Positions 1 through 8,105 of a DNA stretch of 64,000 bases are shown piece by piece; positions within the stretch are counted from its first letter, which is position 1; each line of letters opens with the position of its first letter. Both the position numbers and the translations under genes were made by a program. Source of the DNA: Brumimicrobium sp051745635 (GTDB taxonomy: Bacteria; Bacteroidota; Bacteroidia; Flavobacteriales_D; Crocinitomicaceae); the NCBI GenBank assembly GCA_051745635.1, contig JBNJEH010000002.1, forward strand, positions 62,001-126,000. Direction: 5' to 3'. The notes beneath the pieces are model-generated. The model had not been told where the DNA came from. It saw only the letters and a list, made by a program, of their open reading frames with translations, and ran no database searches.

Positions 1-1603
1 AAATTAACCAGATGATGCTGACGCTTGCCGTCTTTGCACCTTGTTCAATAGACAAACCGCCATAAGCCAGGAAGCCAAACCCAACACCTAATAAAATAAG
101 ACCAAAAGCAAACTTCACTGGAGCACTTGGATTGAATCGACTTTGCCAGATCTTTGAGAACAATGGCGCAAAAGAAATGATGAATAAAGAATTCAGTATA
201 CCAAACCATGAGGCAGGAATTTCCAATTCATTTTCTTTTTCTTTAATCACAGTAGCATCTATCTTGGTTTTTAGTTTCTCTGCAGTCCTCCCGTAAACAT
301 GCCGGAAAGTACCCTGACCGTCTACATCGACTAACTGAATAGATGCTCCAGCTTCAATTTTTTTATCCTGGCGAACAGTTGTCTTTTTATCGATCACTTC
401 CCGACCATCTACTTCTGTTTGTTCATCTACTGGAATGTAAACCTTCTTTTCCTCTCCGGTCTTTTCATCTTCTACAGTTTCAGAATAAACCGCGCTGTAT
501 TCTATTTCATAAGAATGCGTATTCAAATCCTTATTAATCATCCAGATCACAATACCCCATATAATGACGAAACTCGTTCCCAGCAGGATATTGGAAAGGG
601 CAATATTTTTGAATGTCGCCTGAAACAACTTAGCCAGCACCCAGGTTAATACAGCTGTCGGCACCAGTACAATGATCGCATTCACGATCGTAAACGCCGT
701 AGCTGAACCACCATTCAGAATACGGTCTGTGTAGTCGTTGGCAAAGATGGTCATCGAACCACCCGCCTGCTCGAAAGCCATCCAGAAGAATATTGTAAAG
801 AAAGCGAGTATAGAAAGGACGATTAACCTGTCTTTTCGAACTTTTGGCGTAATCTTTACATCTTTCTGCTTTTCTTTTTCATCATTTTCATCTGTTTGAG
901 AATCGAGAATATCATCCGGGTCAATTCCGTCAGCTACCTCATCCATTGGAAGCTCATCCTCTTCCATTTTGTTGAGCGGCTTATCTCCAATTTTCCCAAA
1001 CATTCTTCTGGCGAACCAGAACTGCAACATTCCGATCAGCATAAAAATCCCTGCCAATCCAAAACCGTAAGACCAGCCTACTTTCTCACCGATGTAACCA
1101 CAGAGTAAAATACCCAGAAAAGCACCGGCATTAATACCCATATAGAATATGGTATAACCCGCATCCTTTTTATCCTCTTTTCCTTCGTACAGGCCAGATA
1201 CCATGGAGGAAATATTGGGTTTAAAGAAACCGTTTCCAAGTACTAAAAGAATGAGGCCTGCATAAAAGAAAAACTCTGTTTCAATTGCCATCGAAGCATG
1301 ACCCAGCGTCATAAGTAGCGCTCCGAGCACCACCGCCCATTTAAATCCCATTAAACGGTCGGCAATAAATCCACCTAAAAGTGGCGTAATATAGACGAAC
1401 AGGGTGTACATCGCATACAACTGTAACGCATCTTCGCGGGCCCATTCCCAGCCACCTAAACCAGTAGCACTAACCAGGAAAAGAACAAGTATTGCGCGCA
1501 TCCCATAATAACTGAAACGCTCCCACATCTCAGTGAAAAACAAGATGAACAACCCGGCGGGATGTCCCATAACTTCCTTCTTGATATTGGTATCTAAATT
1601 CAT
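1..1603 (-). CDS. POT/PTR2 family peptide:proton symporter (3' end beyond window)
   Basis: Inner-membrane proton-driven di/tripeptide importer of the major facilitator superfamily. The frame opens with ATG at 1603-1601 (MNLDTNIKKEVMGHP) and runs open off the left edge, giving at least 534 residues. Residues 25-34 (EMWERFSYYG) are the ExxERFxYYG proton-coupling motif that defines the family, followed by regular hydrophobic spans. A charged loop sits around residues 185-245 between the two halves. A second hydrophilic insert of roughly 105 residues (about 358-462) lies between later membrane spans, which is longer than in short bacterial members such as DtpA. The gene diverges from the aminopeptidase at 1798, and a peptide importer next to a peptidase makes functional sense. 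The family call is firm; the substrate is inferred from the family. Confidence 0.93.
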   Translation of the reverse strand, partial: MNLDTNIKKEVMGHPAGLFILFFTEMWERFSYYGMRAILVLFLVSATGLGGWEWAREDALQLYAMYTLFVYITPLLGGFIADRLMGFKWAVVLGALLMTLGHASMAIETEFFFYAGLILLVLGNGFFKPNISSMVSGLYEGKEDKKDAGYTIFYMGINAGAFLGILLCGYIGEKVGWSYGFGLAGIFMLIGMLQFWFARRMFGKIGDKPLNKMEEDELPMDEVADGIDPDDILDSQTDENDEKEKQKDVKITPKVRKDRLIVLSILAFFTIFFWMAFEQAGGSMTIFANDYTDRILNGGSATAFTIVNAIIVLVPTAVLTWVLAKLFQATFKNIALSNILLGTSFVIIWGIVIWMINKDLNTHSYEIEYSAVYSETVEDEKTGEEKKVYIPVDEQTEVDGREVIDKKTTVRQDKKIEAGASIQLVDVDGQGTFRHVYGRTAEKLKTKIDATVIKEKENELEIPASWFGILNSLFIISFAPLFSKIWQSRFNPSAPVKFAFGLILLGVGFGFLAYGGLSIEQGAKTASVSIIWLI

Positions 1604-1695
1604 CCTCTGACTTTTTGTTGGTGCGTGAAATTAAATAAAAATTCCGATTTGCAATTAAAATGGCCTATTTTGTTTTTTAGCGAAAAAATAATCGA

Positions 1696-1726
1696 TTGAA
1701 TATGTGGTCTTAACGAGCTACATTGG
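1696..1726 (+). promoter_or_regulatory. Candidate Bacteroidota promoter for the M1 aminopeptidase
   Basis: TTG at 1696-1698, a 20-base spacer and TACATTGG at 1719-1726 match the TTG / TAnnTTTG consensus with one mismatch. Transcription would start near 1733. That places the ATG at 1798 downstream with a leader of about 65 bases and excludes the longer upstream reading (TTG at 1723), which would begin inside the promoter. Confidence 0.45.
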
Positions 1727-1797
1727 TCATTCGGCAAAAATCATTTCCAATTTCATATTTAAAACGCTATTTTTACGATCGCGAAACGTTAAACATT

Positions 1798-3702
1798 ATG
1801 ATACAAAAAACAGTTAGTCTATTATTCGTTGCTTTTCTATTGTCCTGTAACAACAATGATCCCAAAGAGGAAAGCCAACCATCAACAAATGAAAAAGCTG
1901 CCGAAAAGGAAGCTGCAGCGGTTAAAAACCATAGTTATTCCAATATCGATGAGATTCATACCGAACACCTGCATTTAGACCTCAACATCAATTTTGACGA
2001 AAAGATCATCAGCGGTGTGGCTCGCCACGAAATGAAAAATAACGACGCCGACAAAGCTATTTTCGATATGCAGGCCATGAGCATCGACAGCATTACTACC
2101 GGAAGAAAAGATAATGAAAAAACCGTAGAATACTCGATTGGCGAATCCGATGAGTTGCTCGGTGCACCGCTTACAGTTGATATTACGCCTTCGACGCAAC
2201 AAGTCAACATTTATTACCAAACGAGTCCGGAAGCTCAGGCGCTGGATTGGCTCGATCCATCGTTGACGGGAAGCGGAAAACACCCCTTTCTGTATACGCA
2301 GGGACAGGCTATTCTGACGCGTTCATGGGTACCCGTTCAGGATACTCCCGGCAATCGCTTTACTTATACGGCAGATCTTCAAGTACCAAGTGAATTATTA
2401 GCACTGATGAGTGCCAGTAATCCAACATCGAAAAATGAATCGGGCTCCTATTCGTACGAAATGAGTCAGCCGATTCCTTCTTACCTTCTCGCACTTGCCG
2501 TCGGTGAATTAGAATACGCGCAACTGGGTGAACAGAGTGGTGTTTACGCCGAGCCGCACATGATTGACGCCGTTGCAAGCGAATTTCGGGATATTCCCAA
2601 GATGATGGACGCTGCACAGGAATTATACGGAGAATACCTCTGGGAAACGTATGATGTTATTGTCCTGCCACACTCTTTCCCCTTTGGAGGAATGGAAAAC
2701 CCGCGGCTTACTTTCGTAACACCTACGCTTATCGCCGGTGATCGCAGCCTGGTAAGTGTTATTGCTCACGAACTGGCGCATTCATGGTCTGGAAACCTCG
2801 TCACAAATGCGAGTTGGAACGACTTCTGGTTGAATGAAGGGTTTACGGTATATTTTGAAAACCGCATCATGGAGGAAATCTATGGTGAGGAAGTAGCAGA
2901 TATGCTCGCGCTCATCGAGTATCAGGAACTGGAAGAAAGTGTTGATCAAATGATGGCAGCCGGGAATGGAGAAGATACACACTTGAAACTTCACCTGGAT
3001 CACCGGAATCCGGACGAAGGAATGACGGATATTGCTTACGTGAAAGGAGCCTTTTTCCTCAAAACATTAGAAAAAGCAGTTGGTCGCGATAAGTTTGATG
3101 CGTTTTTGAGAAAATATTTTGAAAAACACAAATTCGAAACACTTACGACGGAAGACTTCGTGAAGTACCTGAAAGCGAATTTACTCGAAAAAGAGAATGT
3201 TGATTTCAATGTAGACGAATGGATTTACGAAGATGGCATTCCAGATAATGTGGTAACCATTGATTCGGATCGTTTTGAAGAAGCGCAAAATATGGCTCGA
3301 CAATTGAAAGAGACGGGAGCGTTGCCTGCAAATTTAGAGCGTGAAGACAAAACTACCCAAGAGTGGTTAGCTTTTATTCGTGCTCTTGAAGGAGAGTTGA
3401 GCACTTCTAAAATGAAAGAAGTGGATGAACAATTAAACTTCCGCGAAAGTGGAAATGCCGAGATTATGTCGGAATGGTTTATTTTGGGCATCAAGAATGA
3501 CTACACGGAATTGCGCCCCGATATCGAAGCGTTCTTGAAAAAAGTAGGGCGGCGCAAATTCCTGCGGCCGATCTATCAAACACTCGCCGACGGATCTCAA
3601 GAAGATATTGCGTTTGCACAGTCGGTTTACGAGGAAGCGCGCCCGAATTATCACTCAGTATCCTATAACACCATCGATGATATTTTAGAAGAACATCAAT
3701 AA
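1798..3702 (+). CDS. M1 family metallopeptidase, LTA4 hydrolase-like aminopeptidase, lipoprotein
   Basis: Zinc aminopeptidase that removes N-terminal residues from peptides. The zinc site is HELAH at residues 324-328 with the third ligand Glu347 in WLNEG, the classical HExxH-18-E spacing. The exopeptidase motif GGMEN is at 297-301. The downstream helical domain (GRRKFLRPIY near the end) resembles the C-terminal domain of leukotriene A4 hydrolase, and the 634-residue length fits. The chosen ATG begins a lipoprotein signal (MIQKTVSLLFVAFLLSC) with lipobox LLSC, so the enzyme is probably anchored in the envelope, facing the periplasm or the outside. An upstream TTG start would bury the signal peptide and overlap the promoter. 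It diverges from a peptide transporter. Epoxide hydrolase activity cannot be inferred. Confidence 0.95.
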   Translation: MIQKTVSLLFVAFLLSCNNNDPKEESQPSTNEKAAEKEAAAVKNHSYSNIDEIHTEHLHLDLNINFDEKIISGVARHEMKNNDADKAIFDMQAMSIDSITTGRKDNEKTVEYSIGESDELLGAPLTVDITPSTQQVNIYYQTSPEAQALDWLDPSLTGSGKHPFLYTQGQAILTRSWVPVQDTPGNRFTYTADLQVPSELLALMSASNPTSKNESGSYSYEMSQPIPSYLLALAVGELEYAQLGEQSGVYAEPHMIDAVASEFRDIPKMMDAAQELYGEYLWETYDVIVLPHSFPFGGMENPRLTFVTPTLIAGDRSLVSVIAHELAHSWSGNLVTNASWNDFWLNEGFTVYFENRIMEEIYGEEVADMLALIEYQELEESVDQMMAAGNGEDTHLKLHLDHRNPDEGMTDIAYVKGAFFLKTLEKAVGRDKFDAFLRKYFEKHKFETLTTEDFVKYLKANLLEKENVDFNVDEWIYEDGIPDNVVTIDSDRFEEAQNMARQLKETGALPANLEREDKTTQEWLAFIRALEGELSTSKMKEVDEQLNFRESGNAEIMSEWFILGIKNDYTELRPDIEAFLKKVGRRKFLRPIYQTLADGSQEDIAFAQSVYEEARPNYHSVSYNTIDDILEEHQ

Positions 3703-3726
3703 CCATTGTAGTGGTGGAAAATCGAA

Positions 3727-3757
3727 AGGCGTCCTCATTGGGGACGTCTTTTTTTGT
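3727..3757 (+). terminator. Rho-independent terminator after the aminopeptidase gene
   Basis: AGGCGTCC and GGGACGTCT form a stem of about 8 bp with one G-T pair around a short loop, followed by a run of seven T. It lies 24 bases after the stop at 3702. The photolyase operon converges from the other side; on that strand the hairpin has only a weak T run. Confidence 0.85.
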
Positions 3758-3790
3758 TTTGGGTGTGCGATAAGAGCGAAGAACTGGAAA

Positions 3791-5272
3791 TTACGCCCTC
3801 CTAACCTCAAATTCCGCTAAGAACGTATTGGCGGTGTGTAACAAATCATTCAGTTTTTCCTCACTCATTTTATCCAAATGGTAGACCATCATTTTCGTGC
3901 GATGATTGGATTCAAAAAAATCCTTATTGCGATACATGAAACGCCAGTACAAGGCATCCCATATCTCAGCTGCCGATTTATCCATTTTGGCTCCCATTTT
4001 TTTCAGGTAATTGGAACTACTCACATAAGGTTTAGTGGACATCAACCCACCATCGGCAAATTGACTCATTCCGTATACATTCGGTACCATCACCCAATCG
4101 TAAGCATCGATGTAATAAGTCATAAAATAATTGTACACTTCATCCGGGTGTAATTCGGACAACAGCATAAAATTGCCGAGGATCATCAATCGCTCAATGT
4201 GATGAGCATAAGCGTACTTTTCCACCTTTTGATGCACTTTTTTTAGCAGCGGAATGCGCTCCAGTTGTGCCGGATTGAGTAACCGGTTATTCTTCCAGAA
4301 ATTTTTGTTGCGCTCTTTTGATCCGTGACGAAGATAGATAGCGCGGATAAATTCTCTCCAGCCAATAACCTGGCGAATAAATCCCTCTACACTCGAATAA
4401 GGAACATCGCGATCTTCGTAAGCCCGCAGCACTTCGTCGATGACATATTTTGGAGTGAGCAAACCATTGTTGAGCGAAGCGGAAATCAAGCTGTGGTGAA
4501 GAAAAGGTTGTGCTGTTGAAAGCGCATCCTGATAAGGACCATATTGATCAAAGCGATATTCCAAAAAGTGCGCTAAGCTTTCCCGCGCCTCCTCAAAAGT
4601 GACGGGGTAAATAAAATGCTCCAGCGAACCGGGATGATCCGAAAATGCTGACTCTACATACTCAATAGCCCGGGATACATACTGATTCTTTTGTGGAACA
4701 TAAGGATTCGGAGCTTGATAGCCCTTGGGTAAAGACTGACGGTTGTCGGCGTCAAAACTCCATTTTCCATGCAACGGCTTCCCGTCATCAACTAGAATGT
4801 CCAGTCGTTTCCGCTGATGACGATAATAATCTGCCATGCGATAATAGTCCTTCTTTTTACCGAGTGCCTGCTCGTTGTCTTGGTTGCTATTTAAAAACAT
4901 CGGAGTGTTATGTTGAACCATTTCGAGGTCCAGCTTATCCGACCATTTCCGAATCCGCTTACTCAAATAATCATCTACCGGATCACAAAAATGAATTTTC
5001 TTCACTTGTTCGTCACTGAGATCGCGTTTAAAAAATGCACCCAGATCCTCATAATCTGCATAATCGATATACGTCACGCGAAAACCTTTATTTGCGAGAA
5101 AATCTGCATAAAATTTCATCGAGGCCCTGTGTAACACCAGTTTTTGCTTATGAAAAGGTTGATAGTTGAAAAATAAATCATCCTCGAGTAAAAATACACG
5201 CCGGTGTTTATCAAGACATGGATTATCTTCAAATAATTGATGCGGAAAAACAATACTCACTTCTTCTGTCAT
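3791..5272 (-). CDS. Cryptochrome/photolyase-related protein, PhrB (FeS-BCP) family, lacking the Fe-S cysteines
   Basis: Belongs to the prokaryotic (6-4) photolyase/PhrB branch (deoxyribodipyrimidine photolyase-related family). Visible hallmarks are the N-terminal Rossmann-like antenna domain starting SIVFPHQLFEDNP, HHIERLMILGNFMLL with the paired histidines of the active site, and YGMSQFADGGLMSTKPY near the flavin pocket. The 493-residue length is normal. Characterised PhrB/CryB proteins bind a [4Fe-4S] cluster through four C-terminal cysteines, three of them just after the TKPY motif. Here that stretch is shortened to KKMGAKMDKSAAEIWDALYW without cysteine, and the protein has only Cys19 and Cys96, both in the antenna domain. 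The cluster is therefore very probably absent. It is the last gene of a three-gene operon, 4 bases after the DASH gene. Whether it repairs (6-4) lesions or signals is unknown. Confidence 0.92.
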   Translation of the reverse strand: MTEEVSIVFPHQLFEDNPCLDKHRRVFLLEDDLFFNYQPFHKQKLVLHRASMKFYADFLANKGFRVTYIDYADYEDLGAFFKRDLSDEQVKKIHFCDPVDDYLSKRIRKWSDKLDLEMVQHNTPMFLNSNQDNEQALGKKKDYYRMADYYRHQRKRLDILVDDGKPLHGKWSFDADNRQSLPKGYQAPNPYVPQKNQYVSRAIEYVESAFSDHPGSLEHFIYPVTFEEARESLAHFLEYRFDQYGPYQDALSTAQPFLHHSLISASLNNGLLTPKYVIDEVLRAYEDRDVPYSSVEGFIRQVIGWREFIRAIYLRHGSKERNKNFWKNNRLLNPAQLERIPLLKKVHQKVEKYAYAHHIERLMILGNFMLLSELHPDEVYNYFMTYYIDAYDWVMVPNVYGMSQFADGGLMSTKPYVSSSNYLKKMGAKMDKSAAEIWDALYWRFMYRNKDFFESNHRTKMMVYHLDKMSEEKLNDLLHTANTFLAEFEVRRA

Positions 5273-5276
5273 AATT

Positions 5277-6545
5277 TCACTTTTTTAACCAGGTTTCACG
5301 GAATTGACGATCGCTGTCATAGCGGTCAGCTTGCGCCTCACAATTGAATCGACTTCCTCCTCTGGGGTTAAACGATACACCTTTGACATACTGCCAATTG
5401 CCATTATTGGAGTAAACGTCGTAGTCGAGCAAACAATGCTCAAACCAGGCAGCTCCCTTTCGCCAGTCCTCCTGCTGTTCATGTACCAAAAAACTGGCGG
5501 CATTTTGTCGTCCGCGATTCGACATGAATCCCGTTTCTTTCAGTTCTACCATGTTGGCATTTACAAAGTCCTGTTCGGTAATTCCCTTTCTCCACGATTC
5601 AAAATCACCTGCTCGCTGCTGATCATTCCAGCTGTTATTGTGCACACCAGACTTCCCAAAAAATTGATCTTTAAAATACTTGCACGCGTGACGAAAATAA
5701 TCGCGCCACAATAATTCAAAAAAGATCCAGTAGGTGGATTTATTCTGCCCCTCCTGACGCTCGTATTCCTTCAGGGCTTTCATAATCATCTGAGGACTGA
5801 GCGCTCCTGCGGCTAACCACAAACTGAATTTCGTCGAATACGCTTCACCCAACAACCCATTTCGAGTCTTTTTATAGGTACTCGCCCTTTTCGATTGGAA
5901 GAGGTACGCGTTTAAGCGATCGATTCCCGCGGTTGTTCCACCCCGAAATGGAAGCGCTGAATGTTCGTGTATCCCGCGTTGACTCTCTTTTAAACGCGTT
6001 TCCAAATTTTCATTTCCACACGCCAACGATTCATCGAATGTATAAGTTTGATGCTTCAGGATTTTTTCTGCTTGTTTTCGAAAACGGGAGAACGACGCAG
6101 GGAAATTTTCTCCCCAGGAACAACTATCGGGATGAAGTAAAAAGTTTCCGTCATACTGAAAGACATGCTCAGCATCGAGCTGATTGAGCACATTCGATTG
6201 GGCACTCCGTTCATGGGTCGCATATTCTTTCATAAAACTAAGGGAGGCATTCCGCTTTTGAACCTCACTTGGTACAATATCGCTCGGGTTGCCCAACCGC
6301 ACAATCAAAAGAGCACCCTGATCCGAGAGTTGTTTTTCAAGATCTGTCAAGTGCTCGCGCAGGACTTGCAAGCGTTTCAACGACATATTTCGAAAACCCC
6401 ATTCGTTAAAGGTTATTCGCTGCGGGTCAATAACATATAAACCGATAATCTGTTGTGCTCCTTTCGCCATTCGTACAAATGGCTGATCCATCATGCGCAG
6501 ATCGTTCCCAAACCAATGAATATGTGCTTTTTTATTTGTTGACAT
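5277..6545 (-). CDS. DASH-type cryptochrome / photolyase
   Basis: FAD- and antenna-containing blue-light protein of the Cry-DASH branch, whose members repair cyclobutane pyrimidine dimers in single-stranded DNA. The antenna domain starts at HIHWFGNDLRMMDQPF. The C-terminal flavin domain carries the typical series ELLWRDYFRH, NANMVELKETGFMSNRGRQN, DWRKGAAWFE, DYDVYSNNGNWQY and GVSFNPRGG. NNGNWQY preserves the tryptophan expected in the photoreduction chain. At 422 residues it is compact, without the C-terminal tail of plant members. Its start overlaps the preceding photolyase-like gene by 14 bases, indicating translational coupling. Confidence 0.95.
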   Translation of the reverse strand: MSTNKKAHIHWFGNDLRMMDQPFVRMAKGAQQIIGLYVIDPQRITFNEWGFRNMSLKRLQVLREHLTDLEKQLSDQGALLIVRLGNPSDIVPSEVQKRNASLSFMKEYATHERSAQSNVLNQLDAEHVFQYDGNFLLHPDSCSWGENFPASFSRFRKQAEKILKHQTYTFDESLACGNENLETRLKESQRGIHEHSALPFRGGTTAGIDRLNAYLFQSKRASTYKKTRNGLLGEAYSTKFSLWLAAGALSPQMIMKALKEYERQEGQNKSTYWIFFELLWRDYFRHACKYFKDQFFGKSGVHNNSWNDQQRAGDFESWRKGITEQDFVNANMVELKETGFMSNRGRQNAASFLVHEQQEDWRKGAAWFEHCLLDYDVYSNNGNWQYVKGVSFNPRGGSRFNCEAQADRYDSDRQFRETWLKK

Positions 6546-7974
6546 GAATATCGCTTATTTTCTGAGCAAAATGACGCGCACTTTTCGATTTTTTGACTTT
6601 GTGCAGGGTATCCCGCGCATAACGACCTGCCTCTTCAATATCACAAATTGGTTTGGGGTAAGCTACTCCGAGTTTAAAATCGTACATCATTTCCTCCATA
6701 GCTGTTAAGGACCATGGTTCAATAGCGTGATAGGAAGCTAATCCTTCGAGTTCAGGCACCCATTTTTTTATAAATTCTGCGGAGGGGTCATGCTCCAGTG
6801 CTTGTTTGGTGGGGTTGTAAGTTCGCAAGGTATGATAACCCACAGTACCGGCCTGCATTTGAATCTGCGCAAAGTGAATGCCCGGTTCAAAATCGAGAAA
6901 TTGCTGAGACAAGTGGTCAGCGGCGGGCTGCCAGGGTTGCATGAGGTGATGAGTCCAGAACGATACGAGCATTGCGCGCATTCGAAAATTAATATAACCT
7001 GTCGCATTCAGACATCGCATACAGGCATCAACTAATGGAATTCCAGTTCGCCCCGTCTTCCATTGCTCTAAGTAATTATCATTCAGGGTATATCGAATTT
7101 GGTCAAAAGCGCGATTCTGGTTGCAGAATTCGATTGCTGGTTCACTTTCCAGTTTCTGGATAAAATGGCAATGCCAGTGCAGACGTGATTTAAAATTTGC
7201 TAAATTTCGCTTATAGCGGCTTTTTTCCAATTGCTCTACAGTCATTTGAACAACTTCGCGGATGGAAATCGCTCCCCATGCTAAATAAGGGGATAATCGA
7301 CTGCAAGAAGTTCGGCTTTGCGCTGGTTTTGAAATATGCCGGCTATAATTGACGTGGCGCTTCCTCAAAAATGATTGCAAGTATGCGAGCCCCACACTTC
7401 TTCCTCCTCTCTGCATACGCTCATGTTCAGCTTTCACCTCAAATCGCGGAGAAAATCGTTCAAGAACGCTTTTGGATAGTTCAGCGACCTTCAACTCGGT
7501 TAAATCGATCTTTCGAATGGGAGCGTACATAAAACGATTCCAGGATTGCGTCCACTCTTTGCGGTTCTTTCTTCCGCGCTGCACAGCTTGCTGCTGAAAT
7601 TCCAACCATTGAACTTCTCGTTCTCGACACCACTGCTGCACTGCTTTATCGCGCTCATAAGTTACGGCAATACCTGTCTCCATGTGAGAAAATAAACGGA
7701 ACTCGCCGTGTTCTTCATAAATTGCATTCAAGATGGATATGACATCTCCTTCCAGCAGGTAAAATGGTCGTTTACAGGCATTGAATTTACTTCGCAACTC
7801 CCGAATGCATTCCAGCATGAACTTCCAGTGGCGATTACTGTAATGGACAGATTTTATCAGATCAGGTTCAATACTAAAGAAACAAATCGTCGGCAATTCC
7901 GTTCGAATAGCTTCGAATAGCGGCTGATGATCTTCCCAGCGCAAATCTCTTTTGAACCAAACTACATTTATCAT
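6532..7974 (-). CDS. Class I-like cryptochrome/deoxyribodipyrimidine photolyase family protein
   Basis: First gene of the photolyase operon. The N-terminus INVVWFKRDLRWEDH is the photolyase antenna-domain start. The flavin domain shows SRLSPYLAWGAIS, GRTGIPLVDACMRCLNATG and NFRMRAMLVSFWTHHLM, all typical of class I enzymes. Where E. coli PhrB has the NNGGWQW segment holding the flavin-proximal tryptophan of the electron-transfer chain, this protein reads EPGIHFAQIQMQAGT, without tryptophan, before YNPTKQALEHDP. It therefore looks like a distinct subfamily and not a standard CPD photolyase. The length of 480 residues matches the family. Function could be repair or light sensing; the sequence does not decide. 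Confidence 0.9.
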   Translation of the reverse strand: MINVVWFKRDLRWEDHQPLFEAIRTELPTICFFSIEPDLIKSVHYSNRHWKFMLECIRELRSKFNACKRPFYLLEGDVISILNAIYEEHGEFRLFSHMETGIAVTYERDKAVQQWCREREVQWLEFQQQAVQRGRKNRKEWTQSWNRFMYAPIRKIDLTELKVAELSKSVLERFSPRFEVKAEHERMQRGGRSVGLAYLQSFLRKRHVNYSRHISKPAQSRTSCSRLSPYLAWGAISIREVVQMTVEQLEKSRYKRNLANFKSRLHWHCHFIQKLESEPAIEFCNQNRAFDQIRYTLNDNYLEQWKTGRTGIPLVDACMRCLNATGYINFRMRAMLVSFWTHHLMQPWQPAADHLSQQFLDFEPGIHFAQIQMQAGTVGYHTLRTYNPTKQALEHDPSAEFIKKWVPELEGLASYHAIEPWSLTAMEEMMYDFKLGVAYPKPICDIEEAGRYARDTLHKVKKSKSARHFAQKISDIHVNK

Positions 7975-8105
7975 CTAATATATTAACAGATGATGCCGCC
8001 TATTGTGCAATCGCAACCCACAATTCGGGTGGTTTTGTAATTTCGGGTACGAATACACCCCGCAGCATAGCCACGAGGTTGTAATATGATTTTAAATTGC
8101 GCAAT

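Noticed and set aside
3791..7974. Photolyase trio as recent tandem duplication
   Set aside because: The three proteins share only fold-level similarity and carry signatures of different subfamilies.
7975..8105. Terminator or riboswitch between lpd and the photolyase operon
   Set aside because: Only weak partial inverted repeats (ACCC and GGGT words) without a T run, and no recognisable aptamer motif.
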